DNA of 45,733 nucleotides from Candidatus Pacearchaeota archaeon (GCA_018303945.1 JAGVXD010000003.1:1-45733); one strand, 5' to 3'; counted from the first letter of the stretch, positions 23,868 to 32,637 are shown. Numbers and translations: made by a program. Notes: generated from the sequence alone by a model not told the origin.

Positions 23868-24796
23868 ATTACAAGCTCCGTAAACTCATATTTTTTCTTT
23901 GATTGAAACCTTGTAGGACGAAAAGATGGTGTAAGAAGGACTGCTCTCTTTGAAGGACCTTGCACGCTTCCTTTCACCAAGATATAATCTGACTGTATCT
24001 TCCCATAATGGGAGAATCCTGTTCCAGGATTGATGTTTTTATCCTTGGAATTCCCCTGGGCTATCACTCTTATATTATAATGCACTCTTGAAAACAACCC
24101 TAATTGTCCGGCTTGAGGTGTCCTGAAAGTTACTCTTGCTGGATGCCAAGGGGCAAGACTTCCCGGACGCCTGACACCCTTTTCCGATTTATGAGATTTA
24201 AGAGATATTCCAAAACGGGGGACTGGCCCTTCAAATCCCTTGCCTTTTGTAACGCCTCTTATATCCAACATTGGATGATTAAAGAACTCCTTAAAAGATA
24301 ATTCCTTATTTATCAGGCTCTTGGTGAGCTCTAGTTTGTTTGCTCCGCCTACAGCAACTTCTATCAAATCCGGTGTCTTCTTGACATCTGTCTGACTTAC
24401 CAAGGAATAAACAATAAGATGGATATTATCAAATCCTTCCGGAGCGTTCAAATGTCCTATTTGTTTTGGTACGCGAAGATATCGCTTTAAAGATGGCTCA
24501 TTTGAAACAATAACATCCTTCAAGACTTTTCCGTTCTTGTAAAACCTTACTGAAAAGACCTTCATAGGAGGAGCTTCAAGAATTGTCACAGGTATAAACA
24601 CTTTCTTATTTAGAGTCATGGATTTGTCAGAAGTGTCCTTTACAATGGCAGTTGCCATGCCGACTTTGTATGCAATGAAACCGAGAATGCCGTCGCCCTT
24701 TACAGGATCCCAGTTCACTCTAGGGATGAGATTCTCAGCGCGCTTTCGCGGCCAGAACTGTAAGCTTCCTGCGTGTGGTTTTGATAATTTCGCCAT
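23864..24796 (-). CDS. rpl3: 50S ribosomal protein L3 (uL3), first gene of the operon
   Basis: The 310-residue product begins AKLSKPHAGSLQFWPRKRAE, as archaeal uL3 does, and has IRGVTKGKGFEGPVPRFGI and VRRPGSLAPWHPARVTFRTPQAGQLG. It opens an uninterrupted series of 24 co-directional genes ending with L15. A TATA box at 24833-24838 predicts a leader of about 12 nt; a second upstream box would give about 110 nt of structured leader. Confidence 0.96.
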   Translation of the reverse strand: MAKLSKPHAGSLQFWPRKRAENLIPRVNWDPVKGDGILGFIAYKVGMATAIVKDTSDKSMTLNKKVFIPVTILEAPPMKVFSVRFYKNGKVLKDVIVSNEPSLKRYLRVPKQIGHLNAPEGFDNIHLIVYSLVSQTDVKKTPDLIEVAVGGANKLELTKSLINKELSFKEFFNHPMLDIRGVTKGKGFEGPVPRFGISLKSHKSEKGVRRPGSLAPWHPARVTFRTPQAGQLGLFSRVHYNIRVIAQGNSKDKNINPGTGFSHYGKIQSDYILVKGSVQGPSKRAVLLTPSFRPTRFQSKKKYEFTELVI

Positions 24797-24941
24797 TTAA
24801 TATAAGTTTCATAAGTAGTGCAACTCTCCTGATTTAAACCTGCGTCCAAATAGACGTTGCGTATATTGTGTTATCAGCACAAAATGCGCTTTTTGCATTC
24901 AATTAGATTCTAGCTTCTGACAGAAACAGGGTATTTAAAGC
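24797..24941 (-). promoter_or_regulatory. upstream region of the ribosomal operon with two TATA boxes and three hairpins
   Basis: The proximal box is GGTTTAAATC (24831-24840) and the distal one GCTTTAAATAC (24931-24942), both on the minus strand. Between them lie three small perfect stems: 24843-24846 with 24853-24856, 24866-24870 with 24878-24882, and 24883-24887 with 24895-24899. RNA from the distal promoter would carry all three. Such a leader could be a feedback target for a ribosomal protein, which is inference. Confidence 0.5.
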
Positions 24942-25046
24942 TTGCGAGGTTTTTAAGTCAACTTGCCAATGTAACATTTTATATATTTCTCTAAACTTTT
25001 CTATTATCTTGTGGGTAATAGATACTCTAATCTTAGATAATCTCCA

Positions 25047-25412
25047 TCAGGAAGAAGCAGATTTTACTGCTGGTAAAAGATAGTCCTTGTAAAGAGAATA
25101 AAGTTGTGCTCTGAATCCCAAATCGGAGCTATATTTATCAAGTGCCTCTGAAACAAGAGAATCTCCGTGATGATGTTTATATTGCTCCTTAAACTTATTC
25201 ATTCTTGAGAGAGAAGAAGGTGTTGTTGGGAGTTCTATCTTACCATATTTAGTTTCCTCGTTAACCAGCAGGAATAATGTTAATAAAGCAGTATATGCGT
25301 CTGCGCGATCATGTTCAGGGCAGATAATTCCCATATAATTTATGTCAATTCCCATTGAGATAAGAGCATTTTTTACTTTTTCCACTTCTATTAACTTTTG
25401 TTCAATATTCAT
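25047..25412 (-). CDS. hypothetical protein, 121 aa
   Basis: No family is recognised. The product is soluble and largely helical, with an internal ICPEHDRADAYTALLTLF block, a His-rich KHHHGDSL and a short Tyr-rich end. I start at 25412 (MNIEQKL), four codons inside the longest frame, because a TTAAAAG box at 25434-25442 lies about 25 nt ahead of it. It is monocistronic and read towards the ribosomal operon, behind the pyrG gene. Confidence 0.6.
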   Translation of the reverse strand: MNIEQKLIEVEKVKNALISMGIDINYMGIICPEHDRADAYTALLTLFLLVNEETKYGKIELPTTPSSLSRMNKFKEQYKHHHGDSLVSEALDKYSSDLGFRAQLYSLYKDYLLPAVKSASS

Positions 25413-25432
25413 GAAAAACAGCATAATTTGAG

Positions 25433-25442
25433 ACTTTTAAGC
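25433..25442 (-). promoter_or_regulatory. TATA-like box of the 121-aa gene
   Basis: GCTTAAAAGT on the minus strand, 25 nt before the ATG at 25412, lies in the short gap after pyrG. Confidence 0.45.
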
Positions 25443-25455
25443 TTTACTAAAATAA

Positions 25456-27123
25456 TCATAATTCAATATGAGTTTGAGAGGTAAGAAGATGCTGGCGGGC
25501 TAAGGAGGCTTTGATAAAGCCATCAAAAAGGGGCGCAGGCTTTAGGAGAGAGCTTTTGAATTCTGGATGAGATTGTGTGGCAATGAAGAAAGGATGATTA
25601 GGAAGTTCTATAAATTCCACAAGAGTTTTGTCGGGGCTCATGCCGCTGAATATGAGTCCGTTTTGCTGTAAAATAGAATGATATTCTGGATTGACTTCGT
25701 ATCTGTGCCTGTGACGTTCAGCAACTATGTTTTGTCCGTATAATGAATAAGTTTTTGTGTTCTCTTTTAGGACCGCGGGATATGAGCCGAGACGCATTGT
25801 GCCACCTTTGAGAGAAATTGAATGCTGTTCGGGCAAAAAGTCAATCACTCCGTGCTGTGCATCAGGATTTATCTCTCTTGAGTGTGCGCCTCCAAGAGAG
25901 CATACATTCCTGGCAAATTCAACGACTGCCAATTGCATTCCAAGACAGAGGCCGAGAAAAGGAATATTATTCTCGCGGGCGTAGCGTATTGCTTTTATCT
26001 TGCCTTCCACTCCCGAACTGCCAAACCCTCCAGGTATAAGCAAACCGTCGCATGAAGATAAAAGAGAATGTGATTCCTCTCCGGAATCCTCTAAGCTTGA
26101 AGCATCAATCCAACATATGCTAATTTCTGCATTATTCTTTCCTCCGGCATGGCGAAGAGATTCACATACTGAAATATATGAATCTTTAAGCATGTAATCT
26201 CCTATATTGATATATTTTCCAACTATACCTATCTTAACTTTCTTTTCTGAATGTATTATCCTCCTCGTAGATTCATTCCATTCTTGAGAGTCATAATCCT
26301 CTTTTTTCTGGACATTGAGCCGTTGCAAAATCTTCTCCCCTAAATTCTCTCTTTCTAAAACTGATGGCACTACATAAATTGTATTTGGAGTTCCTTCTCC
26401 TGTGACATCAGGCATTGAAATTATGTTTTCTGAAGAAATATTTGAATATTGTTCAATTTTATTTTTTCTAACAGCATCAAGAGGATATTTCCCACGGCAG
26501 ATTATAAAGTCGGGCTGTATCCCGTTTTCGCGAAGAAGCTTTATAGCTAGTTGTGTTGGTTTTGTTTTCATTTCTTCTATATGTGTTGGGATTGGAAGAT
26601 AAGAAACCAGAATATATATTATGTTCTCTGTCCCAATTTCATTCTCAAGACTTTTCAAAGCAAATAAGAAAGGAATGTTTTCATAATCTCCGATGGTGCC
26701 TCCAATCTCAACTAGAACTATATCGTTGGCTCCTGCTGCATTTATTACTCTCCTTTTTATCTCATTTGGAACATGCGGTATAAATTGTACAGTCTCTCCC
26801 AGAAAATCTCCCCTGCGTTCTTTCTCAATCAGTGTGCGATAAATCTGCCCAGTGGTTATATTATTGAATTTTGATATGGGTTGACCAAGAAAACGCTCAT
26901 AATTGCCTAAATCCTGGTCTATCTCCCCGCCATCGTCTGTTACCCAGACTTCTCCGTGCTCTGTTGGACGAAGAGTGCCGGCATCGCAGTTTATATATGG
27001 ATCTATTTTAATTGCTGTCACGGAGAGTCCATAATTCTTTAGAACACGCCCTATTGATGCAGTAGCAATCCCCTTCCCTACACCAGAAATAACGCCCCCT
27101 ATCACCGCTATATATTTAGGCAT
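25456..27123 (-). CDS. pyrG: CTP synthase
   Basis: The enzyme makes CTP from UTP, ATP and glutamine. The N-terminal synthetase domain (about 1-265) opens with GGVISGVGKGIATAS, the nucleotide loop, and has HGEVWVTDDGGEIDQDLGNYERF. The C-terminal class I glutamine amidotransferase domain has GLCLGMQLAV with the nucleophile Cys and QSHPEFKS with the His-Glu pair. The length of 555 is normal. A TATA box at 27144-27152 lies 25 nt before the ATG, so the mRNA is probably leaderless. It ends 43 bases before the next gene on the same strand. Confidence 0.97.
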   Translation of the reverse strand: MPKYIAVIGGVISGVGKGIATASIGRVLKNYGLSVTAIKIDPYINCDAGTLRPTEHGEVWVTDDGGEIDQDLGNYERFLGQPISKFNNITTGQIYRTLIEKERRGDFLGETVQFIPHVPNEIKRRVINAAGANDIVLVEIGGTIGDYENIPFLFALKSLENEIGTENIIYILVSYLPIPTHIEEMKTKPTQLAIKLLRENGIQPDFIICRGKYPLDAVRKNKIEQYSNISSENIISMPDVTGEGTPNTIYVVPSVLERENLGEKILQRLNVQKKEDYDSQEWNESTRRIIHSEKKVKIGIVGKYINIGDYMLKDSYISVCESLRHAGGKNNAEISICWIDASSLEDSGEESHSLLSSCDGLLIPGGFGSSGVEGKIKAIRYARENNIPFLGLCLGMQLAVVEFARNVCSLGGAHSREINPDAQHGVIDFLPEQHSISLKGGTMRLGSYPAVLKENTKTYSLYGQNIVAERHRHRYEVNPEYHSILQQNGLIFSGMSPDKTLVEFIELPNHPFFIATQSHPEFKSSLLKPAPLFDGFIKASLARQHLLTSQTHIEL

Positions 27124-27143
27124 AGTGATGGAAGTTTGAAGCG

Positions 27144-27152
27144 GTTTTAAAG
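27144..27152 (-). promoter_or_regulatory. TATA box of pyrG
   Basis: CTTTAAAAC on the minus strand is centred 25 nt before the pyrG ATG at 27123. Confidence 0.55.
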
Positions 27153-27186
27153 ATTGTTGTGTTGAAATATTTGCGGCACGATAAAG

Positions 27187-27197
27187 ATTATATATGC
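27187..27197 (+). promoter_or_regulatory. TATA box of the HD-domain gene
   Basis: ATTATATATGC is centred about 25 nt before the ATG at 27216 and settles the choice among three in-frame ATGs. Confidence 0.5.
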
Positions 27198-27215
27198 ATC
27201 GCTGAATGATATTTT

Positions 27216-27971
27216 ATGCTAAAAATAATAAATTATTCTCCTATAGACTATCGTATATGGATTATGGGTGAAAGAGCCAGAGAAGGGTGCAATATAAAGA
27301 GAATGGGATTGCTTAACGAAAATGAAAAAAAACTATGGGAAGAAGCAATGCCTTACATAGACAAGAGAGACGATGCCGGACAAGCAGAATTAGTTTCATA
27401 TTTCACAATAGAACTAATGAAATTTTTTCATGCAATAAGAGAAGTGGTTCTACCTGCAGCTATGCTCCATGATGTCGGTTTTTACGGCATAGACCCTAGA
27501 GACTGGAAGAATTTAGTGCGGAAAGGAAAAACCAATGGTGAGTTAGCTAGAAGACCCCACCAAAACAGAGGAATTCTTCTGGTTGGAAAATTATTTGAGA
27601 GAGTCGGATATCCATTTGAAGAGAAATATCAAATGGAAGTTGCTGAAATAATAGGCGACCATGATACAAGAAAACTTCCGACTAGTGAAAGCGGAAGAGT
27701 CATGCGTGCTGCTGACTTGTTATGGAGAGTAACATATCCCTGCATAGAAACATACCATAGCGGTAAATCTGTTGAATCTCTAATTGAGATTTCGGAGAAG
27801 AATAGTCTTGAGATGAGACATCCGTATTCGCTAAATGATATAGCGAAAAATATGGGTCGGATAGAACTTGTTAATTCTTTATTTTGGAAATTTAAAAAGA
27901 AATCATTTGGAGCTCTTTCAGAAAAATATGGACCAGAGCTTGAAAAAATAAGAAAGATGTATGATGATTAA
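27216..27971 (+). CDS. HD-domain phosphohydrolase
   Basis: The 251-residue product has the HD superfamily metal-binding pattern: a histidine at about 72, the HD pair in AAMLHDVGFYG at 85-86, a histidine in RRPHQNRG, GDHDTRKLP, and an aspartate in MRAADLLWR. Members hydrolyse phosphate esters of nucleotides or second messengers; the substrate cannot be told. The TATA box supports the ATG at 27216. Its stop overlaps the stop region of the convergent pcn gene by four bases. Confidence 0.85.
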   Translation: MLKIINYSPIDYRIWIMGERAREGCNIKRMGLLNENEKKLWEEAMPYIDKRDDAGQAELVSYFTIELMKFFHAIREVVLPAAMLHDVGFYGIDPRDWKNLVRKGKTNGELARRPHQNRGILLVGKLFERVGYPFEEKYQMEVAEIIGDHDTRKLPTSESGRVMRAADLLWRVTYPCIETYHSGKSVESLIEISEKNSLEMRHPYSLNDIAKNMGRIELVNSLFWKFKKKSFGALSEKYGPELEKIRKMYDD

Positions 27972-28696
27972 TCTTCCTGCTCTATTCTTGGAGCCAAGAC
28001 AAAAGAAAGCATGACGTTGCCTGTTGGAAAATCAATACGCATTGGATGGTCATCTGAAAAACTTAATGTAACGCGGCTTGAGATTTTTGCGCCCTTGACA
28101 AATTTATTAAGATATTCCAGAGAAAACCTTGCTTTGCTTGTATCGGAATAAAGTTCTATTTCTTCTGAAGAGAATTCTGCTCTTGCTGAATTTAAACCGT
28201 GAGCTTCGACAATGAATTTTTTAGGTTCTGCGAAGAAAGTGCATGCATCTGCTACAACTAGACAATCCTCTACAACTTCTGCCAGAGCTTCTGAATCCAT
28301 CTTGATTACAGATTTAAATTCCCAATGCGGCATTTCTTTTTCCTCAGTGTCTATATCTAGGAGAGCGAGTGTAAAATCCCTTCTGATTTTATCCTGTATC
28401 CCCAGCTTAAGCATATTATCCTCTCTTGCTAAAGTCAATGCGCTTCCCGGCTTGCATCTGCGCAAGACTGCTTTGAGATTCTCTAGATTAATGCCTATGA
28501 TTTCTTCTTTTTCAAGCTCAAATTGTGCAAAAAGATCCGAAGGTATCTTGAAATAAACCATTGCAACATTAGCCGGGTCAATTGCTGTTAGATTCATCCC
28601 TTCTTTTGTAATCTTGAGGCGGACTTCTGTAACTAATTCTGAAATAATACTTATTAAATCAGAAAATAACTTTGGATTCTCTAGTTTTAATAGCAT
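27968..28696 (-). CDS. pcn: DNA polymerase sliding clamp PCNA
   Basis: The 242-residue product has the two-domain clamp fold: LTAIDPANVAMVYFKIPSDLF with the D-P-(A/S) of the first domain, LENLKAVLRRCKPG, ALLDIDTEEKEMP in the interdomain connector, and the closing segment MRIDFPTGNVMLSFVLAPRIEQ. It forms the ring that tethers polymerases and nucleases. It diverges from the primase gene with only 56 bases between start codons. Confidence 0.96.
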   Translation of the reverse strand: MLLKLENPKLFSDLISIISELVTEVRLKITKEGMNLTAIDPANVAMVYFKIPSDLFAQFELEKEEIIGINLENLKAVLRRCKPGSALTLAREDNMLKLGIQDKIRRDFTLALLDIDTEEKEMPHWEFKSVIKMDSEALAEVVEDCLVVADACTFFAEPKKFIVEAHGLNSARAEFSSEEIELYSDTSKARFSLEYLNKFVKGAKISSRVTLSFSDDHPMRIDFPTGNVMLSFVLAPRIEQED

Positions 28697-28716
28697 GTTT
28701 ATAGAAGCATGAAGAG

Positions 28717-28728
28717 AGCTTTTAAGTT
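28717..28728. promoter_or_regulatory. shared symmetric TATA element of pcn and primase
   Basis: AGCTTTTAAGTT reads as a TATA-like box on both strands (CTTTTAAG/CTTAAAAG). It is centred about 27 nt before the pcn ATG at 28696 and about 30 nt before the primase GTG at 28753. It is the only TATA-like text in the 56-bp gap. Confidence 0.6.
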
Positions 28729-28752
28729 TTATTGTGGTCTGATACTAGACTT

Positions 28753-30414
28753 GTGAGTAAGAAGTGGTACAACAAACCATATAAAATGACCATTCATAGA
28801 ATAAGAATGGATAAGGATGAAGGCAATGAAAAACTTGCCCGCATTAGAGCGATAACTAAACTTTATTATTCAAATCCCAAAGTACAGGAGGCGCTGTTAA
28901 ATTTCTCCGTTGGAAGAGAAGTTGTGCCAAGATACTTTGAGGGTTTTGGAAAAAGGCCCGATACTCTCCAGTATAAGTCAGACATAATGGGTTTAGTCAA
29001 CAAGGGCGCGACTTCATTTCATGCTTCTGAAGAAATATGGAATGATCCTCTTGCAATAAGCTCGGACATGAGCACTGAAAAGCTAAACGAACTTAGAAAG
29101 TCTTGGGACTTATTGATAGATATAGACTCAAAGTATTTAGACTATTCTAAAATAGCTGCGAAACTTATGATTCAAGCCATTGAAAGTTTTGGAATAAATA
29201 ATTATGGAATAAAGTTCAGTGGAAGCAGGGGCTTTCATATAATCATTTCTGGAGAAGCTTTCCCAGAAGAATATGATGGAAGTTTACGCAAAGATAAATT
29301 CCCGGAATGGCCAAGGGCAATATGTGAATACCTGACTATGGGCATACGTCCAAGATATAATGAGGTTGTAAGCAAATTGGACATAAACTTTGATGCATTA
29401 GAAAAGAGAACTAATTTATCCAAAGAAGATATTACTGAAGTAATATGCCCAAAATGTGGAAGACAAGCCAATAAAGGAAATACTGTACATTACCAATGTC
29501 CTGATTGCAGGTTTGAGATAAAAAGAAAAGATGTTAAATTGACACAACGCGCCCTGAAATGTGGAAATGATAAATGTGTTGGAACTCTTGAACTCATACA
29601 GCAGGAGCCATATTATTTCTGTGATTATTGCAAAATCTCAAATATTCCTTACAAGGAAGAAAAAGAAAACAAAAAAATAACTTACACGAAAGAAGCTACT
29701 AATCGAGGAGGATATTCTGAATATTTTGTAAGTGGTATAGCGGCAACAAAACTAGCTGGACTGGATATGGTTTTAGTGGCTCCAAGACACTTATTTCGTA
29801 TGCCCTATTCATTGCATGAGAAGAGTGCTCTAGCGAGTATTGTAATAAAAAAAGAAGAAATAGATAATTTTGCGCCAAAAGATGCAAATCCTTTGTCCGT
29901 TAGCATAAGAGAATTCTTGTTTAAACCTAAATATGAAGAAGGAAAGCGTCTTCTAGCAGAAGCCCTGGCTTGGAAGAAAAAAAATAGTGTGGAAGAAGAA
30001 CAGGCAACTCAAAGGAAGTATGAAAAAAGTGATTATCCGGAAATTAAATTAGAAGGAGTAACTAAAGAAATGTTTCCCAAACCAATTAAGAAATTACTTA
30101 ATGGGCTGCAAGATGGAAAGAAGAGGGGTCTTTTTATATTAATTACATTCCTACGCTCTCTAGGGTTTTCACCTGAATACATAGACAAATGTGTGTTTGA
30201 GTGGAACAAGAAAAATGAGCCTCCTTTAAGAGAAGGTTATGTCAAGAGCCAGATAGATTGGCATTTGAAGCAGAAAAAGAAGATCCTGCCGCCTAATTAT
30301 GGCAATGAGAGTTTCTATAAAGACTTAAACTTGCTTGATGAAAAGCCTAAAGTGAAAAACCCTATTGTTGAGGTTATGCAAAAAATCAGAAAAGGAAACA
30401 GCCGGAGCAGGTAG
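28753..30414 (+). CDS. priS: DNA primase: PriS catalytic part fused to a PriL C-terminal-like domain
   Basis: A 553-residue single-chain primase. The catalytic part has the D-x-D motif LLIDIDSK (D123, D125) and SGSRGFH (156-162). Two zinc-ribbon-like Cys clusters (CPKC/CPDC at 232-252, C270/C275 with CDYC at 290-293) are inserted. The block APRHLFRMPYSLHEKS (343-358) follows. Residues about 435-528 look like the C-terminal domain of the large subunit PriL (KKLLNGLQDGKKRGLFILI ... PPLREGYVKSQIDWHLKQK ... ILPPN), but the iron-sulfur cysteines are not kept. I use the GTG at 28753, about 30 nt past the shared TATA box; a TTG seven codons earlier is less likely. Confidence 0.9.
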   Translation: MSKKWYNKPYKMTIHRIRMDKDEGNEKLARIRAITKLYYSNPKVQEALLNFSVGREVVPRYFEGFGKRPDTLQYKSDIMGLVNKGATSFHASEEIWNDPLAISSDMSTEKLNELRKSWDLLIDIDSKYLDYSKIAAKLMIQAIESFGINNYGIKFSGSRGFHIIISGEAFPEEYDGSLRKDKFPEWPRAICEYLTMGIRPRYNEVVSKLDINFDALEKRTNLSKEDITEVICPKCGRQANKGNTVHYQCPDCRFEIKRKDVKLTQRALKCGNDKCVGTLELIQQEPYYFCDYCKISNIPYKEEKENKKITYTKEATNRGGYSEYFVSGIAATKLAGLDMVLVAPRHLFRMPYSLHEKSALASIVIKKEEIDNFAPKDANPLSVSIREFLFKPKYEEGKRLLAEALAWKKKNSVEEEQATQRKYEKSDYPEIKLEGVTKEMFPKPIKKLLNGLQDGKKRGLFILITFLRSLGFSPEYIDKCVFEWNKKNEPPLREGYVKSQIDWHLKQKKKILPPNYGNESFYKDLNLLDEKPKVKNPIVEVMQKIRKGNSRSR

Positions 30415-30458
30415 AATAGAAATGTATGTAAAGAATACCTCTCAATGCGTCTTACGAA

Positions 30459-30470
30459 GATTTTTAAATA
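30459..30470 (+). promoter_or_regulatory. TATA box of the 614-aa Cys-module protein
   Basis: GATTTTTAAATA is centred 25 nt before the ATG at 30490, pointing to that start and a leaderless mRNA. Confidence 0.55.
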
Positions 30471-30489
30471 AATCATGCCTGTGATTTGC

Positions 30490-32334
30490 ATGAAAAAGAG
30501 AGTGGCAATGTGCATATTCCCGGTAATTGTTGTTTTATCTCTTTTCATGGTTGCCGCCGCAAATGAATCTTATGATAATGCTGGAATTAGCTCTCAAACT
30601 CTCTCACCTGTAGATGAAAATTCTGCTGTAAACAAGGCATATCAGTGCCTTGAAAGTCAGATAGCTAATAAAAGCAATTTTGCCCTGCAGGAAGCAATAT
30701 TTGGAGTTCTTGCCTTGGGCTCTAAAAATAACTTAGTAAGCATAATACAGAATAACAAACAAGCTACAGAGGCATGCTGGCCAAAGGGAGGATGCAAGAT
30801 TAAAGAAAGTGCGCAAGTTGCTTTAGCTTACGAGAGAATTGGCAGCTCCACAAATGATGTAAAACAATGGCTGATTTCTAAAAAAGCTCTCCCAAATGAT
30901 TTGCAGTGGTATCTGGAGATTGATGTTGCACAGCACGTTCCGGCAAGCTGTAACGTAAAATATGATGGAAGAGATTATAAGATATCTGTACAAAACGACA
31001 TGACTTTATCTGGTTCTGCCGGGAGTTGTCTCTCTCTGTCTAACTCTGGATACTGGTTACGCATAAATAATAATTGTTTAGCCAAAAGTTTTGAAATATC
31101 ATGTGACCAAGATTTCATAACTACTCTTCTTTACCAAAAGAGCGGGGGAAGCACTGTTTATGTATCGCCTACAACTCACTCTGCTCCTTCACTTGGGATA
31201 ACAAACGAAAGTGTAAGGGTTTCGTGCTTGAAGAACACTCCTTCCGGAGCGTGCGATTATGAAGGAACTTTGTGGGGTGCCCTTGCTCTTCAAAAAATAA
31301 ATGTTGATGTTTCAGATATTATACCTTACCTTGTAGCTTTATCCGATGAGAATAGCAAGTTGTTCCCAAGCTCCTTCCTTTATATTCTGACTGGTGATGA
31401 AGAATATTATTCTGCTATTATTGAAATGCGAAAAAATGGGCAATACTGGGAAGTACTGAATACGCTATATAACCGGTATCATGATACAAGCTTGGCTATG
31501 CTCTCATTAAGCAGCAGCTCTTCATCATTGAGCGAGATTGACAGAACAAAGTCATACTTATTAGGCATACAGACTAACCAAGGATGCTGGAATAATAACA
31601 ACATCAAAGATACTGCGTTTTTGTTATATTCTGCTTGGCCACGACGCACTGAAGGAACTTCAACAGGAGGATCAAGTTTAATAGCTTGTGTAGAGGCAGG
31701 ATTTTCCTGTGAAAGGCTAAGTGAATGCACTGAAGCTGGAGGAGTAAAAAGAGAGGGATATGATTGTCCATCGGGAGCAAGCATTTGCTGTTCTGTAAAA
31801 GTTGAGCGGGAGAGCTGCCAAGCGCAGAACGGAAATATATGCCAAACTGATGAAATATGTGATGGACAAGCCATAGAATCTGGAGAAGGTGCTTGCTGCA
31901 TAGGTTTTTGCGTTCCTGCCCCGATAGCATCTAATGTTTGTGAAGATTTGGGTGGAAGTTGTTTAGACAGCTGTGGAGATAATCAGGAAGAGTCTAGTGA
32001 ATCATGCTCAAATAACCAAATATGTTGCATTGGTATAAAAAGTTCAGGATTTGGGAAAATATGGATAATAATCTTAATATTGTTAATAGTGATAGTGGCT
32101 CTTGGGATATTTTTCAGAGATAAATTAAGATTATGGTGGTTTACAAAAAGAGGAAAGAGCAGTGCTTCTCCTGTTACAAGAACTGGAATGCCTCCTCGTG
32201 GTCCTCCGGGAGAAACAAGACTTCCACCTAGAATGCAACCGATGTTTGCGCAAAGAAATAGATTGCCTATCGGGGGAGAGAAAGACAAGGACATGGATGA
32301 TACAATGCGAAAATTAAGAGAAATGAGCCGTTAG
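30490..32334 (+). CDS. membrane-anchored protein with three Cys-rich modules
   Basis: A 614-residue surface protein. The signal peptide (KKRVAMCIFPVIVVLSLFMVA) is followed by about 370 residues with helical repeats (ALQEAIFGVLALG, AQVALAYERIG, EGTLWGALALQ, KDTAFLLYSAW) of the alpha/alpha-toroid type known from terpenoid cyclases and complement-like proteins; this similarity is by eye. Three tandem Cys modules follow at about 400-437, 443-476 and 482-514, each ending in ICC or CCIG. A membrane helix (about 524-542) and a basic, proline-rich cytoplasmic tail close the chain. Function is unknown. Confidence 0.8.
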   Translation: MKKRVAMCIFPVIVVLSLFMVAAANESYDNAGISSQTLSPVDENSAVNKAYQCLESQIANKSNFALQEAIFGVLALGSKNNLVSIIQNNKQATEACWPKGGCKIKESAQVALAYERIGSSTNDVKQWLISKKALPNDLQWYLEIDVAQHVPASCNVKYDGRDYKISVQNDMTLSGSAGSCLSLSNSGYWLRINNNCLAKSFEISCDQDFITTLLYQKSGGSTVYVSPTTHSAPSLGITNESVRVSCLKNTPSGACDYEGTLWGALALQKINVDVSDIIPYLVALSDENSKLFPSSFLYILTGDEEYYSAIIEMRKNGQYWEVLNTLYNRYHDTSLAMLSLSSSSSSLSEIDRTKSYLLGIQTNQGCWNNNNIKDTAFLLYSAWPRRTEGTSTGGSSLIACVEAGFSCERLSECTEAGGVKREGYDCPSGASICCSVKVERESCQAQNGNICQTDEICDGQAIESGEGACCIGFCVPAPIASNVCEDLGGSCLDSCGDNQEESSESCSNNQICCIGIKSSGFGKIWIIILILLIVIVALGIFFRDKLRLWWFTKRGKSSASPVTRTGMPPRGPPGETRLPPRMQPMFAQRNRLPIGGEKDKDMDDTMRKLREMSR

Positions 32335-32360
32335 AATATACTGTTAGAGTACAACAATTA

Positions 32361-32375
32361 TTAAAAGTTTTAAAT
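32361..32375 (+). promoter_or_regulatory. TATA-like region of the 81-aa gene
   Basis: TTAAAAGTTTTAAAT contains two overlapping TATA-like boxes 17-28 nt before the ATG at 32389. Confidence 0.4.
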
Positions 32376-32388
32376 TGTTAGTTATTTG

Positions 32389-32634
32389 ATGATATTAAAG
32401 ATTAAAAGGGCAGGAATATTTGGGGTGCATAGAACTGCCCTTCATGGTGGGATAGATGATGTCTTGATAAAATCTGACCTGATTGAACCGACTAGAGAGA
32501 AGATTAGCATATATTTCAAAGGAGAGAAAGCTTCAGGAATAATTCAACTAAGTCATGATGAAATGCAAGCGCTTATAAAATCCATAAAACCACATCTAAA
32601 ACTTATCAAAAAGAGCAAAATAATGCTCAAGTGA
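32389..32634 (+). CDS. hypothetical small soluble protein, 81 aa
   Basis: No family is recognised. The ATG at 32389 is preferred over the TTG one codon before. The product is basic with an alternating pattern suggestive of a small alpha/beta fold: KIKRAGIFGVHRT, then ISIYFKGEKASGIIQLSHDEM, then an amphipathic Lys-rich end (KPHLKLIKKSKIMLK). It lies between two Cys-module surface protein genes but has its own promoter. Confidence 0.6.
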   Translation: MILKIKRAGIFGVHRTALHGGIDDVLIKSDLIEPTREKISIYFKGEKASGIIQLSHDEMQALIKSIKPHLKLIKKSKIMLK

Positions 32635-32637
32635 ACA

